Source of the DNA: Cytophaga hutchinsonii ATCC 33406 | GTDB lineage: Bacteria; Bacteroidota; Bacteroidia; Cytophagales; Cytophagaceae | Direction of reading: 5' to 3' | Length of the DNA stretch: 64,000 nt | NCBI RefSeq assembly: GCF_000014145.1 | Contig: NC_008255.1 | Location: 3,922,001 to 3,986,000, forward strand | Shown: positions 19,306-30,033 of the stretch, piece by piece | Numbering within the stretch: the first letter of the stretch is position 1 | How the letters are laid out: the number at the start of each line of letters is the position of its first letter | Made by a program: the position numbers and the translations under genes | Notes under the pieces: model-generated | The model's input: the letters and a program-made list of their open reading frames with translations, nothing else | Told to the model about the DNA's origin: nothing | The model's database searches: none

Positions 19306-19320
19306 CCCCAACTTGTGGGG
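19306..19320 (-). other. Small GC-rich hairpin in the leader of the 2454-aa gene
   Basis: A five-base-pair stem (CCCCA/TGGGG) with a five-base loop lies between the candidate promoter at 19351-19358 and the ATG at 19260. It has no T-run, so it is not a convincing terminator for the gene that ends at 19419. It may only be a leader structure. Confidence 0.25.
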
Positions 19321-19350
19321 TAGCTTCTATACTTAATACATTTTTTTATG

Positions 19351-19381
19351 TAAAAGTAACTTTTGGCATTTCACGTTACCA
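19351..19381 (-). promoter_or_regulatory. Candidate promoter of the 2454-aa gene
   Basis: The minus strand reads TTG, 21 bases, then TACTTTTA. This fits the Bacteroidota arrangement TTG-N19-21-TAnnTTTG with one mismatch in the last base. The -7 box is at 19351-19358, 91 bp before the ATG. It sits in the 158-bp gap behind the GH8 gene ending at 19419, where no terminator is evident. Confidence 0.45.
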
Positions 19382-19418
19382 ATCTTCCTTCGATTAATCC
19401 TATGTGTATTGCAACAAC

Positions 19419-22400
19419 TTATTTTACAACCTGAATATACCCTGAAAAAGTTTCTTTTACTCTTTCCGTATGCAGGTCTATGATGTAAAAATACGTTCCA
19501 TCGGGCAATACTTCTCCGTTTCTGTAATTTGTTGCATCCCATTGTTTTGGATATCCGGCACTTTTCCAGACCAGATTCCCCCAACGGTTGTAAATCAGAA
19601 TCTCTGCATCGGGGAAATTCTGTATGTTTTCAATATCCCAGGTATCATTTACACCATCCCCATTTACGGTTATAACATTCGGAATTTTTATTTTCTTCTC
19701 TACAATAACGGTTACTGCATCTGAACCGGAGCAAACGTTTCCATTATTATATGCCACTAGGGTATATACGGTAGTAAGCGCCGGTACTGTAAGGGATGGC
19801 TGTAACACATACGCATCACTTAAAGATGCTGCCGGAATCCATACATAGTTGGTTGCATTGCTGCTTACAGATCCGTTCAATGAAATGGTTTCCCCTTCAA
19901 CTGCATATATGTCTGTGCCTGCATTTGCCGTAGGGCTTTCCCACATAATTACTTCAACCGTATCCGAACTGCTGCATGCTCCGTTATCCTCAACAAGTAC
20001 ATATTCCGCGCCCGGGAAATCACTTACAGGAACAATGTACTGGGTCGTAGTTGCACCCGGAATAACAGCACCGTCTTTATACCATTGCAATGTTCCGCCT
20101 GTATTCCCTTTGATTTTTAAACGTACTTCATAGGGTGTACAAATGGTGGTATCATTATTTATGATGTCCGGACGTGGTTTTGGAATTATATCCAGCTGCA
20201 GTGTTTCCGACCTTGCCGTTGAAGGACTTGCACAAACAAGATCTGTGGTCATAACTACATATACCTGCTGACCTGCTGCTGGTGCCGCTGCTGGTGTATA
20301 GGTCTGATTTGTTTCAGATGGAACAGGCGTATTTGTTATTCCGTCGTACCATTGATAGGTTGTTACCGCACCTGCTCCCTGAACAGGTACGGCCGTATAT
20401 GTAACGCTTGTAATTGTATCACATACGGTACCGGCAGGACTTGAGCTGATTGCTACCTTTGGTTCAATAACATCCTGAACAGTAAGCAGCACAATGCTTT
20501 CGGCTGTACCTGAATTACAAACAAATGATGAGCTAAGACGTACTTTGTAATACGTGCCATTATCTGTTACCTGCGGATTAACAACTGTGTAAGATGCTGC
20601 AGCAGCCCCTGTCACCGGCGACCATGGCCCGGCTGATGAAGCGGATGTAAACCATTCAAAAACCGGAGCGGTGCCTTCACCCTTGAATACAGGAGCAAAG
20701 GTAACATCTGAACCAATACAGGTTGATGCATCCATCATGGCGATATTTACTGTATTGATTGAATCAACATGCACATGTACTATGTTTGTTGTGTCAATGT
20801 TACAAACGGTTGTAACAATACGGGCATACCAGATAGAATCTGTTAATACAGGCGTTGTGTAAGATACCTGATTGTTTGTACCGGATGCTGCACTCCAATT
20901 CATGCCTTTATCCGTAGATTGAATCCATTCATACGTTAAGCTGTTTGGTTCACCGCCGCCAGACACTGGAGTAATTTCCAGAACAGCAATCGATTTCCCG
21001 CTGCAAATAGTTGTATCCCCTGAAAGCACACCTGGTGTGAGCGGATCATATACATTAACAGCAACCGTACTTGTATACGATGTATCACAGGTGCCAGGCC
21101 CCATGCCCACGCGCCTTCTGTAGTATGTTGTATCGGTAAGCAGATTGTTTTCGGTAAACGTTAATCCTGTCTCTCCACTTATATCTGTCCAGAATATATT
21201 GTCTGTAGATTTTTGCCATTGATACGATTCCGAGCCCGGGCCTCCGCTGCCATTGCTTGCTGCAGCCACATTACTAAAAACTGTCAACGGAGCCGTATTG
21301 TAACAGATTGTAGTTGTGGGCCCTGCTATCTGTCCCGGATCTACTCCGTTTACCACGTCTACGAATATTGAATTTGTTGGTGTTCCCGCGCATATACCTG
21401 AAGAATCTATCCGTCTGAAATAGGTTCTTGTAAATATGTCCGGTGATTGATACGTGCTGCCTGTTGCTCCGGCTATATCGGTGAAGGTTGTATTGTCCCC
21501 GGACTCCTGCCATTTATATGTATATATAGCTGTTCCTCCTGATGCCGGTGTACTTTCTCTAAATTCAGACACCGGGCTGCCTGCACATACAACGGTATCT
21601 CTTCCTACAGTTCCTGCAACGGTTGGTGCATCAACCTGAATGGTTATAATATTTGTCGATACTTTCGGACACACACCTGCTGAGTCAATACGTATGTAAT
21701 AAGAAGTAGTTGTCAGTGCCGGCGCCTGATACGTTTTTAAATTTGATCCGATAAGTATGGATGTGCCCGCAACGGTTTTAAAACTATCGGTTGACACATA
21801 CCACTGATGTCTGTATGGTGTTCCGCTTCCGCCTGTTGCCGCTGCTGTTTCTGTGAACACTGCTGGTACTGTTCCCGAACAGATTGTATCAGAAGCCGCA
21901 ATAACAGCAGGTGTTATGATTGGGGTATGCACACCGATTGCTATACCTGCAGAAGTTGTTGTACAGGCAGCAGGAGCTGTTAAGCCATCCTGAACAATTA
22001 AATAATAGGTGCCGGAATCTGCAGGTGCTACTGCAGGTATTGTTAAATCGGCATAGGTTAAAGATGGTCCATACAGAACGCTACTGCCCTGGGAATTGAT
22101 TCTTCTCCAGGAGAAATAATACCCATCCTGAGGAGCGGGCAAGGTGTCAATAATGTCTTTTGCCAGGTGCAGGGCATTACCTGTACATAAGGTATCATTT
22201 CCTCCCACGAGTTGTGCTGTAACTGAAACAGGTTTTTTGCACGCAGGCGGTATAACCACACAGTTTTTATAAACAACAACCTTCGTTTTCAATGTGTCCA
22301 TACAAACCGTTGCTCCTGCACCATCCTGAATAATTAAATAATAGGTGCCGGAATCTGCTTCAACCGCAGCCCTTGCCGTTACAGGGAAGTCTTCATATTT

Positions 22401-25400
22401 CACCGGACCGCGTGTTTCCTGTAATAATCCATCCCGATAATGTTTCCAGGTAAAATAATAACCGCCATTTATCGAAGCCTTTCCGGTACTATCAACAATT
22501 CCTTTTAACTGAAACATACTTCCTATGGATTCGCATAAGGTATCGTTTTCGATCGGCATGATAGTGTCCGCTACAACCGAATTGTTCACGCGCACCTTTA
22601 TGTAATTTGTTGCTACAGCCGGACAGAATTTAACTGAATCTTTACGCACATAATATTGTGTTACTGCCGGAGATGCCGGATTATAGGTAACACCCGTTGC
22701 TCCGCTGATTTTTGTTAACGCTGGTGTAGCTGTTGTATCGTTGGTTGTATACCATTGCTGTGCTATAATGGTACCGGCATAATTTGCAGCGGGTGCAACT
22801 TCTGTTAAAACAGCTGCCGCATCACCTTTACAGATTTCCTGATGCTTTTCAATGATTGCTTTTTTAGCAATGCCCTGATTGATTACAATGCGTACCGATA
22901 TGGTATCCATGCATTTTTTTGCAAGCTTTCCATCCTGAACAATGAGGTAATACATACCAGAGTCGGTAAGTACTGCTGCCCTGGTTGCTGCCAGGAAATT
23001 TTTATAAGGCAACGGCCCGCTTGTTGTGATTAATGCACCGTCCCGGTAGTGCTGCCAGGTAAAATAATATCCGCCGTTTTTAGAAGCACGCGCTCCGGTG
23101 GAATCTGCCAGGTTAATGGCCGCAGACAGATTGAAATTCTCCCCAATACATAGTGTATCTCTGAGAATCGGCTGTATACTGGTTATGTTAGGAGTATTAT
23201 TTACCCGGATGGTATCTACATTCGTTACGGCATTTGCACATACACCGGATGAATCTATTCTTCTGTAATACGTGGTTGCTGTAGGCGAGCCTATTGTTAG
23301 TCCGGTAGCCGTAATGCTGAACGGAGCAACGTCTGTCCACGGACCGGTTCCGGAAACGGCGGAGCGCTGCCATTTATAATTTTTAACAGCTATCGCTCCT
23401 GTACTTGCTGTACCGGTTAAGGCTGCTGCTGCTGTGCCCAGGCATATTTCCTGGCTTGCTGAAATTATACCTGCAACAGCTGCTGTATCAATGCGTACCC
23501 GAATGCTGTTTTCTTTGAAACACGTTGTTGTGCCGGTATTTCCATCTTCTACACGTAATGTATACGTTCCTGAATCAGCTGCAACAGTAACCGCTTTAAC
23601 GTAATCCGCATATGTTTTACTTGCAGCAGTAACTGCGATTCCATTCCTGTACCAGGTATAAAAATAATTGGCGTTTGCCGGAGTTGCTGTTCCCTTTATA
23701 GTTAATGCACTGCCTCTGCATAAGGCAGGTGTTGTTGTAGAAACGGTAACTGTTGCTGGAGGTGTACAGGAAACACTTGTACCGCTGCAGGTAACGATTG
23801 ACTGAGCTGCAATTGAATTCGTTGCCTGCCCAAGCATATTCGCATATGCATTATTAACAATCTTACCGGTTGCCGAACACGTGGCAACTGTTCCTGTCCA
23901 TGTTCTTGTTATAACTGTACCATATAAAACAGGCCCTGCAATAACCGGCCAGCTGATTGTGCCGGCTGTATTAGTACCGCTGTTTGAAGATGTGCCATAT
24001 GTTATCCCGGCTGGCACCGGATCGGAGATTATGATGTCATAGGCTGAATCCATTTCAGAATGCAGGGAAACAACGCTGTGGCTATTGTATGTTTCCTGGT
24101 TAGCAGGACTTCCGTTTAAAAAGCCTATATATCCTGCCTTCACCGTTATGCCGGTTACAGTAAGCAATGGCGCACCGGTTAAACTTCCCACCCATAAATT
24201 CAATTGATTGCCATTTAATACAATTTTAAAATTCTGTGGTGATCCGGGATATCCGAATTTTTGAGGTAATGTAAATAAGGCAGTAGTGCCGTTCCATACA
24301 TTAATTTCCAGATCACCGGCTCCCGGATTTACTTTAAATGAAACGTAGGAACCACTGGCAATGGTGCTTCCGCTTTGCCGTAATGCAATGGAAAAAATTG
24401 AGAATGGTGCCAGTTCAAGTGTACCTGTAATGGTGCCGTTTGTTCCATGAGCCCTTTTATGAACCAGCATGGTTCCGGTACCATTGGTTGTCGTATTTGA
24501 AATTTTTGTTCCGAAACCCCAGGTTCCGCCGTATTGATCCCATTCGGCAGCATTACTCATGGAAGCATCAATGATTGCTCCATGTGTCTGCTCATATTCA
24601 ATGCTATAATTGATCGGATCACCAACAACGTAGGCTGCCTTATCAGCAGTCTTAGTCATTGTTGTTGGTACGGGAGGTAATATCACATCATCGCATGTTA
24701 CTGTTACCCGGGCAGTATCTCTTTTTTTAGATTCACCCAAACCCTCTATCCATGCCGGGTTGATATGTGTCTGATCGGCCTTCGGGCATACACCCGGAGT
24801 AGTAAATGCTGCGATCGCTTTATATTCCAGTGAGCCTTTTTGACCGACCTGTAATTTTGGAATTGTCCAGGTAATAACCCTGTTTGCAGGATTGTAGGTT
24901 GCTGTAACACCTAAGGTAGTTTGCTGAATCCAGCCATTCCAGGTAAGACCCAGGGGAAGTGTATCCCGGACAACAACATTTTCAACATCCCGGCCGGGAA
25001 GCGGTCCGTTACCATATATCCTTCTCCAGGTATATCCATCCCACTCTTCAATAAGAACATTGTCTACTGTTTTTGTAGCTACTTCGCAGGCATCTTTATG
25101 CCAGGATGTAACAGGAATATTTAAATTATGTGGATCTGTCCAATCGTTTGTAACAGGGAAATACTTATCTCCATCGGGCGCCTGTGCGGCTGCATCCCAC
25201 GACCAGTCATCCGACCAATCTATGGAACCATAATTGGATGTATACAGATCCCACACGGCACGGAGTGGTTCCGTTCCCCCCTGGTGTATCCGAGCAGCCG
25301 TGCCATACATGGCAGAAAGCTGTGGGGTGGTGGTAGCAATCTGGTTTGCAAACTGAATAATCACACGCTGATTCCATTTTCCACGTGCATCCTGTCCGGG

Positions 25401-27737
25401 GGTAATCGACTCCTGCGTAAATGTTACGCCTGTGGCCGCACCACCTTCATAAATTGTATTCCGCAGCGCCCAGCCCGCTGTACATGGCCCAACACCACTC
25501 ACACACGTATAGCTGTTGTCATTTAAAAATGCGGAGATCCGGTAATTCTTGTAATTGATATAAGGCTCCGCAGCACCATGGAACAAACGGATTTTTATGC
25601 CGCGTGTATCACCATTAGCACCATAGGTACCCTGTGCATACGAGAAAAAAACATTTGGACGGCCTCCGTTGATCCAGCCTGCTGTAGAAGAGTTTTCAAA
25701 ATCAATTTTAAATTTTACTTCTGTATTATTCTGCACCTTGGAATAATTCACGGATTTATCAATCAGTAATGCACGCTTTACAATGTCAATACAGTTGCGT
25801 TCCATCACTTCGGTAACATTATTCGGATATTCATTTGTCGTCCAGCTTTTACTATTTGTAGCCGTGATCGTAGCCGTCGCACAATATCTGCCTTCTGCCT
25901 CTTCTTTTGCTTTTAGGCTGTAGGTTCTTATCCCTTGTGTAGGCGTGATTCCACCTGCAGTAGAGAAGCCAGATACCGAACCTACGTTCCAGGTTATGGA
26001 ATGCGTACCGGCATTGTATGAACCGCCATTGGAAGCAGAACCAGGTACATAATCGAAATCATCCGGAAGTGTTTCAACGATTGTAACACCTGTAGCAGCT
26101 AACTTTCCATAGTTTCTATACGACAATGTAAATTGAAACTGGTCGCCTGTTGCCCCGTACGTCTTATCTACTGCACGGTAAATTTTTATATTTGCAATTG
26201 GCTTTACTACGAGTGGATCCTGAAAGTTTCCAGACAGGATCAACATACCCAGTAAACGAAAGAATCCATGGAAATAAACAGGCTTTGATGTTAAGTAGCG
26301 GTCACCGGCATCTGTGATATCCCATTCAATGGCACATTGCCGGAACATATCACCCATCACCTCATAATCCTGGGCAGCAATGGTTGATGGAGCCGATGTG
26401 GCCATGCCCCAGTTGATCGGTAATGGAAATAATTCATCTCCTGTATTCGGATCATACTGAACACTGGTTATGGGCGGTCCTGTATACGTCAGATCCGGGC
26501 CGCCGCCCAGGTCCTTACATGGATTACCCCAGGGTGCCTGGCGCTGATCTTTCACAAAACCGGAAAATCTTTTTCCGATCAGCTGTTCAAATGAATTCGG
26601 CACACCTGCCTGTACAGTATGTGTAACAGGGTCCCAGGTATAATCCGGATCTCCATGCCATACATAATTTAATATGGTTCTCCAGGCTGCCCGGAAATCT
26701 TCTCCTAGATTAAAACTTGAAAACGTAACATTGCTGCCATTTACAGCGGCCCATCCTGCATGCGGTACCCCTGCAGGATTGTCCAGCAGCTTACCCATGA
26801 TCCAGTCGCTGGATGCCTCAGCACGATACATCTGGTTGATCTCCCAGGGATCTAACGCTTCAGCGCTCATTACATTTCTAAACGAATAAAAATATGCCGG
26901 TGCGGCGTAATCAATATGTAATTGCGTAGGTCCTGCAAACTCCGGACACCACAACGGATCTCCGCTGCCAAAATTTGTTGTCTCAAGCCAGGTATTTCCA
27001 TTTTTTAAATATCCATCAAAACCTACGTTACCGGAAACACTTCTGCAATCCGCAACACTACCGGACATGAATCCTCTGTTCTCGCGTTCCACAAGACCTC
27101 TGATAACGCCAAGCGCTTCATCCTTATAGCTGATCGGTGTACCATTCGCAGCCGTATAACCGGAGTTGTCTCCCCATTGTTTCCAGGCCATTAACAGACC
27201 CAATGCAATATCTACATCACCATCCGTTGCCGCGTCACCGCCCGGCTCTGCAAGCGCATTTTTTCCATACTGATATCCTGCACGAATAATCGCTCCTGTT
27301 CTGTAATTAGGATGTAATACTCTTCGTATATCATGTTCACGCATCCAGATCCCGTCAAACGTGGTTTTATCACCCATATAGGCAGCCGCAATCATTGCAT
27401 AACCGGCACCTTCTGAACAGTCATACGGACAACCGATGTTTGAAAGAATATAATTAACTCCCTGCCACGATTCGCCTGTATATTCATATCTGTTTGCTTC
27501 AATCTGCCAGGCTTCACGCATGATTTTTTCCATCTCCGCATGTACCACACCCGGAGCATTTGTTGTCGCTAAGTTTCCTAACGAGTGGCTGCCTTCAAAA
27601 TCGTACGATAAAAACTGCGGAAATGGAAAATTCGGATTTCCGGAATTGATCTGTACCGTAACCTGTGCTTTTGAAAGCACTGTCACGAATACAAATATTA
27701 TCAGATACAAACCTTTTATATAACCACTTCTTTGCAT
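19419..27737 (-). CDS. GH8 family glycoside hydrolase, giant multidomain, CHU_C sorting domain
   Basis: This encodes 2772 aa. The signal peptide is residues 1-24 (cleavage after LSKA). Residues about 28-510 are a glycoside hydrolase family 8 domain: NFPFPQF at the front, CSEGAGYAMIAAAYMGDKTT with the probable proton donor Glu109, and ATDGDVDIALGLLMAWKQW with Asp172/Asp174. DYAAPAYF (Asp276) may hold the general base, a tentative placement. GH8 enzymes invert and cut internal beta-1,4 bonds in cellulose, xylan, lichenan or chitosan; which one is not decidable here. Behind it lie a DUF11-like domain, a domain shared with the neighbouring GH8 protein, a second DUF11-like domain and a LamG/jelly-roll-like segment (about 1050-1230). 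About twelve Ig-like modules follow, some containing YYLIVQDG, and then CHU_C (ends YIQVVK). Its C-terminal third is clearly diverged from its neighbours. The start is 42 bp behind the other GH8 gene, so they are probably one operon. Confidence 0.92.
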   Translation of the reverse strand: MQRSGYIKGLYLIIFVFVTVLSKAQVTVQINSGNPNFPFPQFLSYDFEGSHSLGNLATTNAPGVVHAEMEKIMREAWQIEANRYEYTGESWQGVNYILSNIGCPYDCSEGAGYAMIAAAYMGDKTTFDGIWMREHDIRRVLHPNYRTGAIIRAGYQYGKNALAEPGGDAATDGDVDIALGLLMAWKQWGDNSGYTAANGTPISYKDEALGVIRGLVERENRGFMSGSVADCRSVSGNVGFDGYLKNGNTWLETTNFGSGDPLWCPEFAGPTQLHIDYAAPAYFYSFRNVMSAEALDPWEINQMYRAEASSDWIMGKLLDNPAGVPHAGWAAVNGSNVTFSSFNLGEDFRAAWRTILNYVWHGDPDYTWDPVTHTVQAGVPNSFEQLIGKRFSGFVKDQRQAPWGNPCKDLGGGPDLTYTGPPITSVQYDPNTGDELFPLPINWGMATSAPSTIAAQDYEVMGDMFRQCAIEWDITDAGDRYLTSKPVYFHGFFRLLGMLILSGNFQDPLVVKPIANIKIYRAVDKTYGATGDQFQFTLSYRNYGKLAATGVTIVETLPDDFDYVPGSASNGGSYNAGTHSITWNVGSVSGFSTAGGITPTQGIRTYSLKAKEEAEGRYCATATITATNSKSWTTNEYPNNVTEVMERNCIDIVKRALLIDKSVNYSKVQNNTEVKFKIDFENSSTAGWINGGRPNVFFSYAQGTYGANGDTRGIKIRLFHGAAEPYINYKNYRISAFLNDNSYTCVSGVGPCTAGWALRNTIYEGGAATGVTFTQESITPGQDARGKWNQRVIIQFANQIATTTPQLSAMYGTAARIHQGGTEPLRAVWDLYTSNYGSIDWSDDWSWDAAAQAPDGDKYFPVTNDWTDPHNLNIPVTSWHKDACEVATKTVDNVLIEEWDGYTWRRIYGNGPLPGRDVENVVVRDTLPLGLTWNGWIQQTTLGVTATYNPANRVITWTIPKLQVGQKGSLEYKAIAAFTTPGVCPKADQTHINPAWIEGLGESKKRDTARVTVTCDDVILPPVPTTMTKTADKAAYVVGDPINYSIEYEQTHGAIIDASMSNAAEWDQYGGTWGFGTKISNTTTNGTGTMLVHKRAHGTNGTITGTLELAPFSIFSIALRQSGSTIASGSYVSFKVNPGAGDLEINVWNGTTALFTLPQKFGYPGSPQNFKIVLNGNQLNLWVGSLTGAPLLTVTGITVKAGYIGFLNGSPANQETYNSHSVVSLHSEMDSAYDIIISDPVPAGITYGTSSNSGTNTAGTISWPVIAGPVLYGTVITRTWTGTVATCSATGKIVNNAYANMLGQATNSIAAQSIVTCSGTSVSCTPPATVTVSTTTPALCRGSALTIKGTATPANANYFYTWYRNGIAVTAASKTYADYVKAVTVAADSGTYTLRVEDGNTGTTTCFKENSIRVRIDTAAVAGIISASQEICLGTAAAALTGTASTGAIAVKNYKWQRSAVSGTGPWTDVAPFSITATGLTIGSPTATTYYRRIDSSGVCANAVTNVDTIRVNNTPNITSIQPILRDTLCIGENFNLSAAINLADSTGARASKNGGYYFTWQHYRDGALITTSGPLPYKNFLAATRAAVLTDSGMYYLIVQDGKLAKKCMDTISVRIVINQGIAKKAIIEKHQEICKGDAAAVLTEVAPAANYAGTIIAQQWYTTNDTTATPALTKISGATGVTYNPASPAVTQYYVRKDSVKFCPAVATNYIKVRVNNSVVADTIMPIENDTLCESIGSMFQLKGIVDSTGKASINGGYYFTWKHYRDGLLQETRGPVKYEDFPVTARAAVEADSGTYYLIIQDGAGATVCMDTLKTKVVVYKNCVVIPPACKKPVSVTAQLVGGNDTLCTGNALHLAKDIIDTLPAPQDGYYFSWRRINSQGSSVLYGPSLTYADLTIPAVAPADSGTYYLIVQDGLTAPAACTTTSAGIAIGVHTPIITPAVIAASDTICSGTVPAVFTETAAATGGSGTPYRHQWYVSTDSFKTVAGTSILIGSNLKTYQAPALTTTSYYIRIDSAGVCPKVSTNIITIQVDAPTVAGTVGRDTVVCAGSPVSEFRESTPASGGTAIYTYKWQESGDNTTFTDIAGATGSTYQSPDIFTRTYFRRIDSSGICAGTPTNSIFVDVVNGVDPGQIAGPTTTICYNTAPLTVFSNVAAASNGSGGPGSESYQWQKSTDNIFWTDISGETGLTFTENNLLTDTTYYRRRVGMGPGTCDTSYTSTVAVNVYDPLTPGVLSGDTTICSGKSIAVLEITPVSGGGEPNSLTYEWIQSTDKGMNWSAASGTNNQVSYTTPVLTDSIWYARIVTTVCNIDTTNIVHVHVDSINTVNIAMMDASTCIGSDVTFAPVFKGEGTAPVFEWFTSASSAGPWSPVTGAAAASYTVVNPQVTDNGTYYKVRLSSSFVCNSGTAESIVLLTVQDVIEPKVAISSSPAGTVCDTITSVTYTAVPVQGAGAVTTYQWYDGITNTPVPSETNQTYTPAAAPAAGQQVYVVMTTDLVCASPSTARSETLQLDIIPKPRPDIINNDTTICTPYEVRLKIKGNTGGTLQWYKDGAVIPGATTTQYIVPVSDFPGAEYVLVEDNGACSSSDTVEVIMWESPTANAGTDIYAVEGETISLNGSVSSNATNYVWIPAASLSDAYVLQPSLTVPALTTVYTLVAYNNGNVCSGSDAVTVIVEKKIKIPNVITVNGDGVNDTWDIENIQNFPDAEILIYNRWGNLVWKSAGYPKQWDATNYRNGEVLPDGTYFYIIDLHTERVKETFSGYIQVVK

Positions 27738-27779
27738 TGAATTTTCTTTTAGTAATTAATTTTATTTTATTACATACAC

Positions 27780-30033
27780 CTATTTCACAACCTGTATATA
27801 CCCGGTGTATGCTTCTGTATAAATGGTACTGTGCAGGTCGATGATGTAGAAGTAGGTACCGTCAGGCAATACTTCCCCGTTGCGGAAGTTGGTCGCATCC
27901 CACTCCTTGGGATACCCTGTGCTCTTCCACACCAGGTTCCCCCAGCGGTTGTAGATCAGGAACTCGGCATTGGGGAAGCTCTCGATGTTCTCAATCTCCC
28001 AGGTATCGTTCACTCCATCCCCGTTTACTGTTATTACATTGGGTACCTTGATCGGACGCTCCACAAACACCATTACTTCATCATCATCATGGCACTGGCC
28101 TGTGGCATCACGAACCGTTAAGATATACATGATTGTCTTATCAGCTGTTAACTTCGGAGTGGCTGAACTGGCATCATCAAGACCCGTATCCGGGCTCCAG
28201 CTGTAGATTACTCCCCCGCTGCCGTTCAGCGTTACCTGCTCTCCTTCTTTTACCGTGATATCTGAACCCGCATTGGCTACCGGCGTCTGGATTACGGTAA
28301 GCGGTACTTCCGTGGAGATCGTGCCGCACGCTGCATTGCTTTCCTCTATCGAATAAAGTCCGCTTTCAAAGGCTTTATAGATGCTTGTGGTTGCTCCGCT
28401 TATCGCTACGCCATCCTTATACCACTGCAGCGTATTTGGAGGCGTTGCACTTCCTACTACAGCGGTGAACTCAAACCCTTCCGGGCTGCAGATCGGAAGC
28501 GGTGTCTCATTGATCACCGGAGCCGGTGTAGCAAGGATCGCTGGTGCGATCTTATTGGAAGCGTGCGGGTTGGTACCCAGTGCGCAGCCAAGATTGGAAG
28601 TAAGTTCCACATACACCTTATCCCCGGCAGTTAAGCCTGTGCTGGTAAAGCTTGTATTGGTTGCCCCGCTTACTGCGGTGGCTACACCTGCCTGTGATTC
28701 GATGAACCACTGGTAGGTCGGATTGTTGCCACCGGCTGTGGTATTGCTTACCGTAAAGCGGACCGGTAAACCGGAACACTGTACCGCAGGCGCTCCCGTG
28801 ATGCTTACCGAAGGCATGCTTGATACAACAATATTCAGGGCTACTTCATTGGAGATACCAGGACCGGCATTACAGCCGATTGAGGTCGTTACAACTACTT
28901 TTACTTTTTTGCCTGCATCGGATGCTGTGGTTGGGTTATAGCTGTATGTACTGCTGTTGGTGCCTACCGGTGCTCCGTCAAGTGTCCAGGCATACGTTAA
29001 GGTACCGGATCCCGTTGTGGTGGCCGTAAACACCATCGGCACTGAACCCTCGCATACCTGACCCGGATCGTTGATCTGGGCTGTTACTACTTCGGGGGTC
29101 GATACGGTGATGGTTACCATATTGCCGGTGACACTCCCGCATGTGCCGGACGTTTCCACGCGCTGGTAGTAGGTGGTTGCCGTTAATGCGCCCGGTGCAT
29201 AGCCAGATGTGGTGGCTCCGCCAATATTGCTGAACGAACCGGCTGTGCCTGTGCTGCTGCTCTGCCACTGGTAGGTATAGCTGCCTGTACCGCCTGTTGG
29301 CGCGCTTACCTGGGTAAGCGCTGCCGGAACCAATCCTGAACAGATTATCTGATCATCCTGGATAACGCCGGCCACTAAAGCAGGGTTAACCGTGATGTCG
29401 ATAATGTTGCTCATGGCTGTGTTGCATGGAGCCGGGATGCTTGTATAGGTTACAATTCTTCTGTAGGATACTTTGGTGCCTGTTTTGGCGCCGCTCGGTG
29501 TAAAGCCCGTACCGCTTACAGTGCCTGTGGCAGGGCCCCAGGCCCCGTTGTCAATGGATTCTTCCCACGTATAGGTCGGGGAAGTGCCTCCGCTGGCAGC
29601 GCTTGCTTCAGTAATCGCACCGGGAACGGTGTTGTTGCAGATCGTTAATAACGTTGTTGTGATTGTTCCCGCGCCAACTCCGGCATTTACCGTAACAGTG
29701 ACCGCTGCGGACTGTGCCGGAGTGGTGCTCGCGCAGGTTGCATTGCTGGTCGCTCTTACATAAATGCTGTAGGTCTGAGGGCTTAACGCTGCTGTGGTCG
29801 TTAACGATGTTGTGCTGTACGGGTTCGCCGTGGTGGAACCTGCTCCCTGGCTGGTTTCTGAACCTGCCGCTCCGATGAACCACTCATAGGTTGGCGCTGG
29901 TGTGGAGCCTGAACCCGTTGCGCTAGCGGTAAACTGAACCGCATTACCTGAACAGATCGTGGTCTTATCTGCTGCGATGCTTACCGATAAGGTCGGTACA
30001 GGGGTAACCGTTACGGCTACCGGTGTGGAGACG
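27780..30033 (-). repeat. Long near-identical tract, copy 3 (3' end of the 2807-aa GH8 gene)
   Basis: This matches 4480-6733 at an offset of 23300. Differences seen by eye are three near the stop codon (27810-27830), one near 29253, and a rising number from about 29888 until similarity drops near 30033. It carries the last Ig-like modules and the CHU_C domain. The cluster of differences at both ends looks like the edges of a conversion tract. Confidence 0.88.
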
